Positions 1 through 9,204 of a DNA stretch of 32,565 bases are shown piece by piece. Position 1 is the stretch's first letter. Every line of letters begins with the position of its first letter. Made by a program: the position numbers and the translations under genes. The notes under the pieces were generated by a model that saw nothing but the letters and a program-made list of their open reading frames with translations, was not told the origin of the DNA and did not search any database. The DNA is from a bacterium. Its GTDB lineage: Bacteria > Krumholzibacteriota > Krumholzibacteriia > LZORAL124-64-63. The stretch spans positions 1 through 32,565 of the forward strand of contig JAURXS010000329.1 of NCBI GenBank assembly GCA_030654305.1. Reading direction: 5' to 3'.

Positions 1-20
1 ATCCGCGGGCGACAAAGCCC

Positions 21-50
21 TTGCCATCGTCGCCGCAATCCGCTTATGCT
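21..50 (+). promoter_or_regulatory. Possible sigma70 promoter for the S8 peptidase gene
   Basis: TTGCCA at 21-26 resembles a -35 box (5 of 6 consensus bases). TATGCT at 45-50 is a weaker -10 box (4 of 6), 18 bases away. Transcription would start near 57 and leave a leader of about 115 bases before the ATG at 171. The leader shows no obvious RNA structure. This is inferred from sequence match alone. Confidence 0.35.
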
Positions 51-170
51 CGTCCTACCTCGCCAGAATTCGTGTGGAAGCGTTCCGGGTCGATGGAACC
101 TCGCCATCAACCACCGCTCTGCGTGCGTCCACCGAGCTACGCCCACGAATCGACTGGAAGGGGATCGGAA

Positions 171-1577
<1,407 letters not shown>

Positions 1578-1605
1578 GTCACTTCCCAGGGGTCAAGTCG
1601 AGATG

Positions 1606-1633
1606 GGAGGCGGGGCCCCGCGGCCCCGCCTCC
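1606..1633 (+). terminator. GC-rich hairpin after the S8 peptidase gene
   Basis: GGAGGCGGGGCC at 1606-1617 and GGCCCCGCCTCC at 1622-1633 form a perfect 12-bp stem with loop CCGC. It starts 28 bases after the S8 stop. There is no adjacent U tract, so it may be an atypical terminator or a 3' stabiliser. A second GC-rich dyad (CCCCGGGGATC with a reversed partner) follows at about 1670-1688. Confidence 0.5.
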
Positions 1634-1709
1634 TCCGTACCGGGGACAATTTTCACAGCCGCGGCCGCCCCCCGGGGATCCCCCGGGGCCGAAAACCGGA
1701 CCGGCGGCC

Positions 1710-1739
1710 TTGACAGGGACCGCCCCCGGAGCTTATCAT
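1710..1739 (+). promoter_or_regulatory. Strong sigma70 promoter of rplU-rpmA
   Basis: A perfect -35 box TTGACA lies at 1710-1715. The -10 box TATCAT (5 of 6) lies at 1734-1739, with an 18-base spacer. The expected start is near 1746, about 90 bases upstream of rplU. It is the best housekeeping promoter in the window, as expected for ribosomal protein genes. Confidence 0.72.
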
Positions 1740-1752
1740 GCGCAATTCCGGC

Positions 1753-1828
1753 CGGGATCACCGCGATCCCGCCGTCCCGGGTCTGTCTGAACGTGTCCGC
1801 CCGAACGTGTCTGCCCGAATGTGTGGAG
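1753..1828 (+). promoter_or_regulatory. Structured rplU leader with 14-nt tandem repeats
   Basis: The predicted 5' leader begins with a perfect 7-bp hairpin (CGGGATC at 1753-1759, loop ACCGC, GATCCCG at 1765-1771). Three 14-nt tandem repeats follow at 1787-1800, 1801-1814 and 1815-1828. The first two differ at 2 of 14 positions; the third keeps CGAA-GTGT and supplies the rplU Shine-Dalgarno GGAG (1825-1828). L21 leaders that may bind ribosomal protein are known in other phyla. This one is not recognised as a known class, so its regulatory role is inferred. Confidence 0.4.
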
Positions 1829-1835
1829 AACGAGC

Positions 1836-2147
1836 ATGTACGCCATCGTCAATATCCAGAGCCTGCAGTTCCGGGTCGAGCCCGACCACAAGGTCCGGGT
1901 GCCCCTGATCGACGGCAACGCCGGGGACCAGCTCACCTTCGACGAGGTCCTGCTGCTGAACGACGGCGCGCAGACGACCATCGGCGCGCCCCGGGTGGCC
2001 GGCGCCGCGGTGACCGCCGAGATCCTCGGCCACGGGCTGGCCGACAAGGTCCACGTCTTCAAGAAGAAGAAGCGCCAGAACTACCGCCGCAACCGTGGCC
2101 ACCGCCAGGCGTTCACCGAGATCCGCATCACGGGCATCACCGCCTAG
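1836..2147 (+). CDS. rplU: 50S ribosomal protein L21
   Basis: This 103-residue protein has the usual L21 length and pattern: [15 protein letters not shown] at the start, [10 protein letters not shown] and DEVLLLND in the middle, and a basic C-terminus with [17 protein letters not shown] before TEIRITGI. It binds 23S rRNA in the large subunit. The ATG at 1836 has GGAG seven bases upstream and gives the family N-terminus; an in-frame GTG at 1821 would add five unlikely residues. It is followed 24 bases later by rpmA in the order conserved across bacteria. Confidence 0.97.
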   Translation: MYAIVNIQSLQFRVEPDHKVRVPLIDGNAGDQLTFDEVLLLNDGAQTTIGAPRVAGAAVTAEILGHGLADKVHVFKKKKRQNYRRNRGHRQAFTEIRITGITA

Positions 2148-2171
2148 CGCGGCCAGAGAGAGGAGCGCGTC

Positions 2172-2426
2172 ATGGCGCATAAGAAGGGTGTAGGCAGTTC
2201 CCGCAACGGTCGCGACAGCAACGCGCAGCGCCTCGGCGTGAAGCGCTTCGGCGGCCAGACGGTCACCGCGGGCACGATCCTGGTCCGCCAGCGCGGCACC
2301 AAGATCCACCCGGGCACGAACGTGGGCATCGGCCGCGACGACACGCTGTTCGCCCTGACCGACGGCGTGGTGGTCTACGGCCGCTACGACAAGACCCGCA
2401 AGAAGGTCAGTGTCCAGCCGGCCTGA
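2172..2426 (+). CDS. rpmA: 50S ribosomal protein L27
   Basis: The 84-residue product matches L27 over its full length. It has the flexible N-terminus [16 protein letters not shown], which reaches the peptidyl-transferase centre, then [20 protein letters not shown] and a C-terminal beta-barrel. There is no N-terminal extension of the kind cleaved by Prp in Firmicutes. The AGAGAGGAG upstream is a clear ribosome binding site. It is co-transcribed with rplU and ended by the terminator at 2452-2485. A second in-frame TGA at 2436-2438 backs up the stop. Confidence 0.97.
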   Translation: MAHKKGVGSSRNGRDSNAQRLGVKRFGGQTVTAGTILVRQRGTKIHPGTNVGIGRDDTLFALTDGVVVYGRYDKTRKKVSVQPA

Positions 2427-2451
2427 GCACCGGTTTGACGCGGTTCCGGGG

Positions 2452-2485
2452 ACCCACCCCTGACGGGGGGTGGGTTTCCTCTTTT
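2452..2485 (+). terminator. Rho-independent terminator of rplU-rpmA
   Basis: ACCCACCCC (2452-2460) pairs with GGGGTGGGT (2467-2475) around a 6-base loop, giving a perfect 9-bp stem. It is followed by a T-rich tail TTCCTCTTTT. This is the most textbook intrinsic terminator in the window and separates rpmA from kdsB. Confidence 0.85.
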
Positions 2486-2532
2486 GTGTAGGTCCCGCTG
2501 TTGTGGAGGTCACGCATTCGCGGAGGTTCCGC

Positions 2533-3276
2533 ATGGGCGACGTGCTGGTGGTGATCCCGGCCCGCTGGGGCTCGAGCCGGTTCCCGGGCAAGGCCCTGGC
2601 CGACCTGGCCGGCCGGCCGCTGGTGGTCCGCGTCGCGGACCTGGCGTCGCGCATGGCGACGGCGACCCGCGTGGTCGTCGCCACCGACGACGAGCGCATC
2701 GCCGCCGCGGTGCGCGCCGCGGGGCACCTCGCCGAGATGACGGGCGAACACGCCACCGGTTCGGACCGGGTAGGCGAGGTGGCCGCGCGCCACGACGCCG
2801 AGGTGGTCGTGAACCTGCAGGGCGACGAGCCCCTGCTCGACCCCGCCGGTCTCGACGACCTGGTGGCGGCCCTGCGCGCCGACCCGCGGGCGGACCTCGC
2901 CACCCTGGCCCACCCGTTCCGCGGGCCCGAGGAGTGGCAAGATCCCCACGCGGTCAAGGTGCTGACGGCCGCGGACGGCCGGGCGCTGTGGTTCAGCCGC
3001 GCGCCGCTGCCGGGCGGCCATCCCGGCGACGCCGGCGGGCCGCACTGGCGCCTGGCGCGGCGCCACGTCGGCGTCTACGCCTACCGCGCCGCCGCCCTGC
3101 GGCGCTACCTCGGGCTGCCGCCGACGGACTGCGAGCGCGCCGAGGGTCTCGAGCAGCTGCGCGCGCTGGAGCACGGGATGCGCGTGCTGGTGGTCGGGAC
3201 CCGCGCCGGTGCCGTCGGGGTCGACACGCCCGCCGATCTCGAGCGGGTGCGCGCCGCGTGGGGGAGACCGGGGTAA
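2533..3276 (+). CDS. kdsB: 3-deoxy-manno-octulosonate cytidylyltransferase (CMP-Kdo synthetase)
   Basis: This 247-residue enzyme activates Kdo with CTP to give CMP-Kdo, the donor for the LPS inner core; it acts in the cytoplasm. The N-terminal nucleotide-binding motif IPARWGSSRFPGKAL and the NLQGDEPLL motif are diagnostic, and the length is typical. An internal HVGVYAYRAAALRRYLGLPP segment and CERAEGLEQLRALEHGM near the C-terminus also match KdsB. The ATG at 2533 follows GGAGG by six bases; the in-frame upstream extension is not KdsB-like. Its CTP supplier, pyrG, is the next gene, and kdsA, kdsC and kdsD follow. Confidence 0.95.
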   Translation: MGDVLVVIPARWGSSRFPGKALADLAGRPLVVRVADLASRMATATRVVVATDDERIAAAVRAAGHLAEMTGEHATGSDRVGEVAARHDAEVVVNLQGDEPLLDPAGLDDLVAALRADPRADLATLAHPFRGPEEWQDPHAVKVLTAADGRALWFSRAPLPGGHPGDAGGPHWRLARRHVGVYAYRAAALRRYLGLPPTDCERAEGLEQLRALEHGMRVLVVGTRAGAVGVDTPADLERVRAAWGRPG

Positions 3277-3299
3277 ACCCGCGCTTCCTCGCGCGGGGT
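3277..3299 (+). other. Small hairpin between kdsB and pyrG
   Basis: ACCCGCGC (3277-3284) pairs with GCGCGGGGT (3291-3299) around loop TTCCTC, with one bulged G. It begins right after the kdsB stop. No U tract follows, so it may be an RNA-processing or partial termination site rather than a true terminator. Confidence 0.3.
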
Positions 3300-3360
3300 C
3301 CAGGGTTTAGGATCGGCCGGGCGCGCGGGGCGCCGGGCTCGCCACGGAAGGACGGCTCGC

Positions 3361-5010
3361 ATGGCGAAGTACGTGTTCGTGACCGGAGGCGTGGTCTCGG
3401 CCCTGGGCAAGGGGATCGCCAGCGCGTCGATCGGGCAGCTGCTGAAGGCGCGCGGCCTGCGGGTCGTGCTGCAGAAGTTCGACCCCTACCTCAACGTCGA
3501 CCCCGGCACCATGAGCCCCTACCAGCACGGCGAGGTCTTCGTGCTCGACGACGGCGCCGAGTGCGACCTCGACCTCGGGCACTACGAGCGCTTCACCGAC
3601 ACGAACCTGACGCGGATCAACAACCTGACCAGCGGCGTCGTCTACGAGACCATCCTGCAGCGCGAGCGCAAGGGCGAGTACCTCGGCCGCACCGTGCAGG
3701 TGATCCCGCACGTGACCGACGAGATCAAGCGCCGGCTGAAGCTGCCGGCGGAGACCGACCCCGGGATCGACGTCGTGGTGACCGAGATCGGCGGCACCGT
3801 CGGCGACATCGAGTCGCTGCCCTTCCTGGAGGCCATCCGCCAGTTCCGCCTGGAGAGCCCGGTGCAGGACACGCTGTCGGTCCACCTGACGCTGGTGCCG
3901 TACATCGCGGCCGCCGGCGAGATCAAGACCAAGCCGACCCAGCACTCGGTGCGCGAGCTGCGCAGCATCGGCATCCAGCCCGACGTGCTGATCTGCCGCG
4001 CCGAGGCGCCCATGCCCGAGGACGCCCGCCGCAAGATCGCCCTGTTCTGCAACGTGCCCGTCGAGAGCGTGATCAACGCCCCCGACGCGCGCTCGATCTA
4101 CGAGGTCCCCCTGAACTTCCACGCCCAGGGCCTCGACGACCTGATCTGCGGCCGCCTGCAGCTGGCGGCGCCGCCGGCCGAACTGGAGGCGTGGCGCCGC
4201 ATGGTCGGCATCATCCTGAACCCGCCCGACACGGTGCGGATCGCCGTGGTCGGCAAGTACGTCGGGCTGAAGGACGCCTACAAGAGCATCATCGAGTCCT
4301 TCATCCACGCCGGGATCCCCAACCGCGTGCACGTCGAGCTGGCGTGGGTCGACGCCGAGGGCCTCGAGGACCGCGACGTGGGCGACCGGCGTCTCGAAGA
4401 GGTCTTCGCCGGCTGCGACGGCCTGCTGGTGCCCGGCGGCTTCGGCGACCGCGGCATCGAGGGCAAGATCATCGCCGTGCGGTACGCCCGCGAGCGGGGC
4501 CTGCCCTTCCTCGGCATCTGCCTGGGCCTGCAGGTGGCGATGATCGAGATCGGCCGCGACCTGGCCGGCCTGCCGCGCGCCAACAGCAGCGAGTTCGACC
4601 CCGCCGCCGAGCACCCGGTCATCGACCTCATGCGCGAGCAGCGCGACCTGAAGCAGATGGGTGCCACGATGCGCCTGGGCGCCTGGCCCTGCGCGCTGAA
4701 GCCGGGCACGCTCGCCGCGTCCTGCTACGACGCGCCGGAGATCTCCGAGCGCCACCGCCACCGCTACGAGGTCAACAACGACTACCGGGCGCGCTTCGAG
4801 GCGGCGGGCGTCGTGTTCAGCGGCCTCTCGCCGGACGGCCGCCTGGTGGAGATGATCGAACTGCCGGGGCACCCCTTCTTCCTGGGCTGCCAGTTCCACC
4901 CCGAGCTGAAGTCGCGGCCCAACCGGCCGCACCCGCTGTTCCACCGCTTCGTCGCCGCCGCCGCGGCGCGCCTGCGCGCGCGCAACGGCGAAGCGGCGGC
5001 GGCGTCCTAG
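3361..5010 (+). CDS. pyrG: CTP synthase
   Basis: The 549-residue protein converts UTP to CTP with ATP and glutamine. The N-terminal amidoligase domain (about 1-270) starts [17 protein letters not shown] and has the [20 protein letters not shown] and [15 protein letters not shown] motifs. The C-terminal class I glutamine amidotransferase domain (about 290-540) has the nucleophile Cys387 in GICLGLQ and the partners His513 and Glu515 in FHPELKSRP. Length and motifs are complete. GGAAGGA lies eight bases upstream of the ATG. It sits inside a Kdo cluster, where it feeds CTP to KdsB; pyrG next to kdsA is a common arrangement in Gram-negative bacteria. Confidence 0.98.
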   Translation: MAKYVFVTGGVVSALGKGIASASIGQLLKARGLRVVLQKFDPYLNVDPGTMSPYQHGEVFVLDDGAECDLDLGHYERFTDTNLTRINNLTSGVVYETILQRERKGEYLGRTVQVIPHVTDEIKRRLKLPAETDPGIDVVVTEIGGTVGDIESLPFLEAIRQFRLESPVQDTLSVHLTLVPYIAAAGEIKTKPTQHSVRELRSIGIQPDVLICRAEAPMPEDARRKIALFCNVPVESVINAPDARSIYEVPLNFHAQGLDDLICGRLQLAAPPAELEAWRRMVGIILNPPDTVRIAVVGKYVGLKDAYKSIIESFIHAGIPNRVHVELAWVDAEGLEDRDVGDRRLEEVFAGCDGLLVPGGFGDRGIEGKIIAVRYARERGLPFLGICLGLQVAMIEIGRDLAGLPRANSSEFDPAAEHPVIDLMREQRDLKQMGATMRLGAWPCALKPGTLAASCYDAPEISERHRHRYEVNNDYRARFEAAGVVFSGLSPDGRLVEMIELPGHPFFLGCQFHPELKSRPNRPHPLFHRFVAAAAARLRARNGEAAAAS

Positions 5011-5019
5011 GAGGTGCGC

Positions 5020-5847
5020 GTGGGCGTCGTGGAGATCGCCGGGCTGCGCGTCGGACCGGGCGAGCCCCTGCTGGTCATGGCCGGCCCCTGCGTGTTGGAG
5101 GCGCCGGACGAGATGCTCCGGCTGGCCGGCGACATCGCGGCGGTCTGCCGCCGGCTGGAACTGCCGTACGTCTTCAAGGCCAGCTACACGAAGGACAACC
5201 GCACCAGCGGCGACTCCTTCCGCGGGCCGGGCCCGCAGGAGGGGCTGCGGCTGCTGCAGCGGATCAAGGACGCCCACGGTGTGCCCGTGGTCACCGACGT
5301 GCACCACCCCGAGGAGACGGCGACCGTCGCCGAGGTGGCGGACGTCCTGCAGATCCCGGCCTTCCTCTGCCGCCAGACCTCGCTGCTGGAGGCGGCCGGC
5401 CGCACGGGTCGCGCGGTGAACGTGAAGAAGGGGCAGTTCCTGGCCCCGGCGGACATGGCGCACGCGGCGGCGAAGCTGCGCGCGTCCGGCTGCGACCGCG
5501 TGCTGGCGACCGAGCGCGGCTCCTTCTTCGGCTACCGCGACCTGGTCGTCGACTTCCGCGGCCACGACACGCTGCACCGCCTCGGCCTGCCGGTGGTCTT
5601 CGACGCCACCCACTCGGTGCAGTCGCCGGGCAGCGCCGGCGGCGCCACCGGCGGCACGCCCGAGCTGATCCCCCTGCTGATGCGCTGCGGCCTGGCCGCC
5701 GGCGCCGACGCCCTGTTCATCGAGACGCACTTCGAGCCCGCGCGCGCCCTGAGCGACGCCGGCTGCCAGCTGCCCTTCGCGCGCTTCGCGGCGCTGATGT
5801 CGCAGGCGCGGCGCTGCCGCGAACTGTACCTGGAGGTGACCGCGTGA
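5020..5847 (+). CDS. kdsA: 3-deoxy-8-phosphooctulonate synthase (Kdo-8-P synthase), metal-dependent type
   Basis: This enzyme condenses PEP with arabinose 5-phosphate to give Kdo-8-phosphate. Motifs include MAGPCVLE, FKASYTKDNRTS, VTDVHHPEE, QIPAFLCRQTSLL, NVKKGQFLAP and FDATHSVQSPG. Cys24 in AGPC is the position that separates metal-dependent (Cys) from metal-independent (Asn) enzymes, so this one should need a divalent metal. I choose GTG at 5020 (275 residues): GGAGG at 5010-5014 is five bases upstream, whereas an in-frame GTG at 5014 would overlap that Shine-Dalgarno. The stop overlaps the kdsC start by four bases. The gap from pyrG is nine bases. Confidence 0.96.
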   Translation: MGVVEIAGLRVGPGEPLLVMAGPCVLEAPDEMLRLAGDIAAVCRRLELPYVFKASYTKDNRTSGDSFRGPGPQEGLRLLQRIKDAHGVPVVTDVHHPEETATVAEVADVLQIPAFLCRQTSLLEAAGRTGRAVNVKKGQFLAPADMAHAAAKLRASGCDRVLATERGSFFGYRDLVVDFRGHDTLHRLGLPVVFDATHSVQSPGSAGGATGGTPELIPLLMRCGLAAGADALFIETHFEPARALSDAGCQLPFARFAALMSQARRCRELYLEVTA

Positions 5848-6479
5848 ACGGGCGCCCGGACCGCGCGCTGTCCTGGCCCCCGCGGTCCGACGACGACTAC
5901 CGCCGCGAGGCCGCGGCCGGCCTGGGCGAGGCCGCGCTGGCGGCGTTCGCGCGCGTGCGGCTGATCGTGCTGGACTGCGACGGCGTCCTGACCGACGGGC
6001 GCCTCCACTACGACGCGCAGGGCGAGGCCCTCAAGTCCTTCGACGCGCGCGACGGCCTGGGCCTGGTCCTGGCCCGCGCCGGCGGCTTGAAGCTGGCGCT
6101 GCTGACCGGGCGCGACAGCCCCGCGGCCGCGCGCCGCGCCGCCGACCTGCGCTTCCACGCCGTGAAGCTGGGCCGGTTCGACAAGCAGCGGGCGCTGCGG
6201 GAGATCCTGGACGAGCTGGCCGTCGATCCCGCCGACGTCCTCTACGTGGGCGACGACCTGATCGACGTGCCCGCGCTGGCGCTCGTGGGCGCGCCGGTCG
6301 CGGTGCCCGGCGCGCCCGCCGACGTGCGCGACCGCTGCCTCCACGTCACGGCCGCGCCCGGCGGCGCCGGCGCCGTGCGCGAGGTCTGCGACCGGGTGCT
6401 CGGCCTGCAGGGACGGTTCGGGCCCGCGCTGGTGAAGGTGGCGGCCCGCGCCTGGCTTCCGACCGGGGAGGACGCATGA
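5844..6479 (+). CDS. kdsC: HAD-family phosphatase, Kdo-8-phosphate phosphatase
   Basis: The 211-residue product belongs to the KdsC branch of the HAD superfamily, which dephosphorylates Kdo-8-P. HAD motif I is DCDGVLTDG, with nucleophile Asp44 and acid/base Asp46. Motif II is LLTGRDS, and motif IV GDDLIDVPAL closely matches KdsC. There is no cap domain, so it probably works as the usual tetramer. It starts at GTG 5844, overlapping the kdsA stop (GTGA), with GGAGG seven bases upstream. An N-terminal extension of about 40 residues and a C-terminal tail make it longer than typical KdsC (about 170-190). It overlaps kdsD by four bases. Confidence 0.92.
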   Translation: MNGRPDRALSWPPRSDDDYRREAAAGLGEAALAAFARVRLIVLDCDGVLTDGRLHYDAQGEALKSFDARDGLGLVLARAGGLKLALLTGRDSPAAARRAADLRFHAVKLGRFDKQRALREILDELAVDPADVLYVGDDLIDVPALALVGAPVAVPGAPADVRDRCLHVTAAPGGAGAVREVCDRVLGLQGRFGPALVKVAARAWLPTGEDA

Positions 6480-7477
6480 ACGCCGAGACCGGACGCCCGG
6501 ACGACCGCGCGATCGTGGCCCTGGGACGCGCGACCTTCGCGCAGGAGGCCGCGGCCCTCGCGCGCGTTGGGGAGAGCCTCGACGACTCCTTCGCCGCGGC
6601 CGTCCGCACGCTGCTGGACTGCCGCGGCCGCGTCATCGTGACCGGCTTGGGCAAGTCGGGCTTCGTGGCCCGCCGCCTGGCCGCCACCCTGACCGCCACC
6701 GGCACCCCGAGCCTGTTCCTGCACCCGGTCGAGGCGACGCACGGCGACCTGGGCATCGCCGGTTCCGGCGACGTGCTGCTGGCCATCTCGCGCAGCGGCG
6801 ACAACCCGGAGGTCACCCAGCTCGCCGGGCTCGCCCGCCACTTCGGCATGACCATGATCGCGATCACCGGCCGCGCCGACAGCCTGCTCGCCGGCCTGAG
6901 CGACCTCGTGCTGGCCTGCGAGGTGGAACGCGAGGCCTGCCCGCTCAACCTGACCCCCACGACCAGCGCCACCGCGGCGGCGGCCATGGGCGACGCCCTC
7001 GCGGTCGCCCTGCTGACCCTGCGCGGCTTCACGCGGGACGACTTCGCGGCCTTCCACCCCGGCGGCGTGCTGGGGCGCTCGCTGCTGATGCGGGTGGATC
7101 AGCTGATGCACGCGGGCGAGGAACTGCCGCTGGTGGACCGCGACCTGCCGCTGCGCGCCTGCCTGCCGGTGATCGTCGAGAAGCGGCTGGGCTGCGCCTG
7201 CGTGGTGGACCGCGACGGCCGCCTGGCCGGGATCTGCGTCGACGGGGACGTGAAGCGCTTCCTGATGGCCTACGACGCGCCGCTGGACCTGCCGGTGCAC
7301 GCGCTGATGAACGCGGCGCCCGAGACGGTGCGGCCGGACGAACTGGTCCTGGGCGCCCTGCGGCGCATGGAACAGCGCGCCGGCGGGCCGATCACCGTGC
7401 TGATCGTGGTCGACGACGAGCGCCGCCCGGTGGGCGTCCTGCACATCCACGACATCCTGCGGGCCGGGATCGTCTGA
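6476..7477 (+). CDS. kdsD: Arabinose-5-phosphate isomerase (KdsD/KpsF family)
   Basis: This 333-residue protein interconverts ribulose 5-phosphate and arabinose 5-phosphate, the first committed step to Kdo. An N-terminal SIS domain (about 40-185) has VIVTGLGKSGFVARRLA, the LHPVEATHGDLG segment with a likely catalytic His, and ISRSGDNPEV. Two CBS domains follow (about 205-265 and 270-330; for example GCACVVDRDGRLAGICVDGD). The length is standard. The start overlaps the kdsC stop (ATGA) behind GGGGAGG. With kdsA, kdsB and kdsC this completes the route from Ru5P to CMP-Kdo. Confidence 0.95.
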   Translation: MNAETGRPDDRAIVALGRATFAQEAAALARVGESLDDSFAAAVRTLLDCRGRVIVTGLGKSGFVARRLAATLTATGTPSLFLHPVEATHGDLGIAGSGDVLLAISRSGDNPEVTQLAGLARHFGMTMIAITGRADSLLAGLSDLVLACEVEREACPLNLTPTTSATAAAAMGDALAVALLTLRGFTRDDFAAFHPGGVLGRSLLMRVDQLMHAGEELPLVDRDLPLRACLPVIVEKRLGCACVVDRDGRLAGICVDGDVKRFLMAYDAPLDLPVHALMNAAPETVRPDELVLGALRRMEQRAGGPITVLIVVDDERRPVGVLHIHDILRAGIV

Positions 7478-7484
7478 CACCGGC

Positions 7485-7502
7485 CCATCCCCATCACCAT
7501 CG
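7485..7502. repeat. 6-nt tandem repeat after kdsD
   Basis: CCATCC, CCATCA and CCATCG lie in tandem at 7485-7502, starting eight bases after the kdsD stop. A short GTGCA/TGCAC hairpin (7503-7517) follows directly. No clear U-rich terminator is present, so the end of the kdsB-kdsD transcript is uncertain. Confidence 0.5.
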
Positions 7503-7535
7503 GTGCAACTTCTGCACAGCAATGGATTTATGCTC

Positions 7536-7551
7536 TGGCATACCTTATGCT
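7536..7551 (+). promoter_or_regulatory. Candidate sigma54 (-24/-12) promoter
   Basis: TGGCATACCTTATGCT has the invariant GG (7537-7538) and GC (7549-7550) exactly ten bases apart, as sigma54 requires. It matches TGGCA of the -24 element fully and TGC of the -12 element. Mismatches to TGGCACG-N4-TTGC are at three positions. Transcription would start near 7562, upstream of the acyltransferase ATG at 7616. The downstream run of genes includes rpoN. No enhancer-binding-protein site was identified. Confidence 0.45.
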
Positions 7552-7615
7552 TGACGCACGCCGCGACCGGGTGTTGACTGTGATCGTGCCCCGAGATGCA
7601 GCCCTGGAGCGACCG

Positions 7616-8527
7616 ATGCCGTCGTGCCACCGCAGGCTCCGTCGCGCGATGTACCACGGGCTGGCCCGGGTCGTGCTCGCGGCGGTGCGCCGGTTGCCGC
7701 AGGGGGCGGGGCGGGGATTGTGCCGCGGCCTCGCACGCGCGGCCTTGGCGTGCCGGCCGCGCGACAGGGCCGTGGCCCGGGCCAACCTGCGGCTGGTCTT
7801 CCCCGATCTGGCGCCGGACGCGCGCGAGGCGCTGCTGCGCCGGGCGACCGGGGCCCTGGGGGACAACGTCCACGACGCCCTGAACCTCGACCGCTGGCGG
7901 GAATCGGGGTACCGGGAGGTCGCGGACGACGGGACGGTGGCCGCCCTGCGCGAGCTGCTGGCCGAGGGGCGCGGCGCCCTGGTCCTGACCGGGCACTTCG
8001 GCTGCTGGGAACTGCTCGGCGGCTTCCTGGCCGACCGGCTGGGCGGGCTGACGGTGGTGACCGGCACGATCCGCAACCCGCCGGTCGACCGCCTGGTCAA
8101 CGGGTGGCGGCGCCGGGCCGGCCTGACGGCCGTCCCGCGCGAGGGCGACCAGCGGCCGTTGCTGCGGGCGCTGCGCGCCGGCGGCGCCGTGGCCGTGCTG
8201 CTGGACCAGAACACCCGGGTGGGCAACCGCGACGTGCCGTTCTGCGGCGTCGCGGCGCCGACCCCGGCCGGCTTCGCCAAGCTGGCGCTGCGCACCGGGA
8301 CGCCGATCCTCCCGGTGGCCATCGGTCGCCGCGGGCGCGGCCACGCGTTGACGCACCTGCCGCCGCTGCGGCCCGGGGCCGGGACCGGCGACGCCGCGGT
8401 GGACGGACTGCTGCGGGAGGCGAACGCGGCCCTGGAGACGTTGTTGCGCCGGAACCCGGCCGAGTGGGTCTGGTTCCACCGGCGCTGGCCCGGCGGCGCG
8501 TCGCCGGCGGACGGAAGGCGGGCATGA
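7616..8527 (+). CDS. LpxL/HtrB-like lipid A acyltransferase
   Basis: This 303-residue inner-membrane-associated protein belongs to the lysophospholipid/lipid A late acyltransferase family (LpxL/LpxM/HtrB), which adds secondary acyl chains to Kdo-lipid A. The catalytic HX4E motif is His127-FGCW-Glu132. Other family motifs are DQNTRVGNRDVPFCG, PTPAGFAKLALRTGTPILPV and PAEWVWFHRRW. The ATG at 7616 is preferred because GGAG lies six bases upstream; an in-frame ATG at 7547 overlaps the putative -12 promoter element and has no ribosome site. Acyl-chain specificity cannot be told from sequence. It overlaps lptC by four bases, fitting a joint role in LPS maturation and export. Confidence 0.9.
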   Translation: MPSCHRRLRRAMYHGLARVVLAAVRRLPQGAGRGLCRGLARAALACRPRDRAVARANLRLVFPDLAPDAREALLRRATGALGDNVHDALNLDRWRESGYREVADDGTVAALRELLAEGRGALVLTGHFGCWELLGGFLADRLGGLTVVTGTIRNPPVDRLVNGWRRRAGLTAVPREGDQRPLLRALRAGGAVAVLLDQNTRVGNRDVPFCGVAAPTPAGFAKLALRTGTPILPVAIGRRGRGHALTHLPPLRPGAGTGDAAVDGLLREANAALETLLRRNPAEWVWFHRRWPGGASPADGRRA

Positions 8528-9204
8528 GATCCGGACGGGATGAACACGCGCGCGTCGGCGCGACGGCGACCGGCAGGCGACGGCGGGTGCCAAGAGGCGC
8601 ATTGCTGCGGGGTGCGGCGCTGCGAGTCGCGGCCCTGCTGCTGTCCGCCGCCCTGCTGCTGTCCGCCGGTTGCGACGGCGAGCCGCGCGGCGACCCGCCC
8701 GCGCCGGACGCGGCGGCGGTCGCGGCCGCCCCCGAGGCCGAGCGTGCCCCGGACCAGGTCCTCTTCGACACCACCATCACCGATTCCCGCGAAGGGGTCC
8801 GGCGCTGGACCCTGACCAGCGACCGCCTCGAGAAGTTCATGGACCAGGACGAGGCCGAGCTCCACGGCGTGCACATGGACTTCTTCCAGGCCGACACGCT
8901 GTTCTCGGTGCTCACCGCCGCGCGCGGGCGCGCGAGCCAGCGCAACGGCAACCTCTTCGTCTGGGGCGACGTCGTGGTCGTCGCCAGCGACGGGCGCCGG
9001 CTCGAGACCGGGGAGCTGAACTACGACGATCGCAGCGGCCGCATCAGCAACGAGGTGTTCAACCGCTTCACGCGGGAAGCCGACGTGATGACCGGCGTGG
9101 GCATGCAGGCCACGCCCGGCCTGGACTACTTCGAGCTGAAGCGCGAGGTCGACGCCACGGTGCACGCCGTGCCGGAAGCTGCCGGCGACGGGGGGGGGCC
9201 ATGA
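8524..9204 (+). CDS. lptC: LPS export protein LptC, lipoprotein form
   Basis: The 226-residue product looks like LptC, which links the inner-membrane LptB2FG transporter to the periplasmic LPS bridge. After a basic leader there is a hydrophobic stretch ending in a lipobox LSAGC (Cys50), so it is probably lipid-anchored rather than held by the usual single transmembrane helix. The C-terminal half shows the LptC beta-jellyroll pattern: [45 protein letters not shown] and [19 protein letters not shown] lies five bases upstream of the ATG. It overlaps the preceding stop (ATGA) and the lptB start (ATGA). An lptA gene, often found between lptC and lptB, is absent. Confidence 0.85.
   Translation: MRSGRDEHARVGATATGRRRRVPRGALLRGAALRVAALLLSAALLLSAGCDGEPRGDPPAPDAAAVAAAPEAERAPDQVLFDTTITDSREGVRRWTLTSDRLEKFMDQDEAELHGVHMDFFQADTLFSVLTAARGRASQRNGNLFVWGDVVVVASDGRRLETGELNYDDRSGRISNEVFNRFTREADVMTGVGMQATPGLDYFELKREVDATVHAVPEAAGDGGGP

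Noticed and set aside
1670-1688. CCCCGGGGATCCCCCGGGG as a protein-binding palindrome
   Set aside because: Pure G/C runs around one GATC arise easily at this base composition, and it lies in a gap already holding a terminator-like stem.
7547-7615. ATG at 7547 as the acyltransferase start
   Set aside because: It overlaps the putative -12 promoter element and lacks a ribosome site; ATG 7616 has GGAG six bases upstream and gives the family N-terminus.
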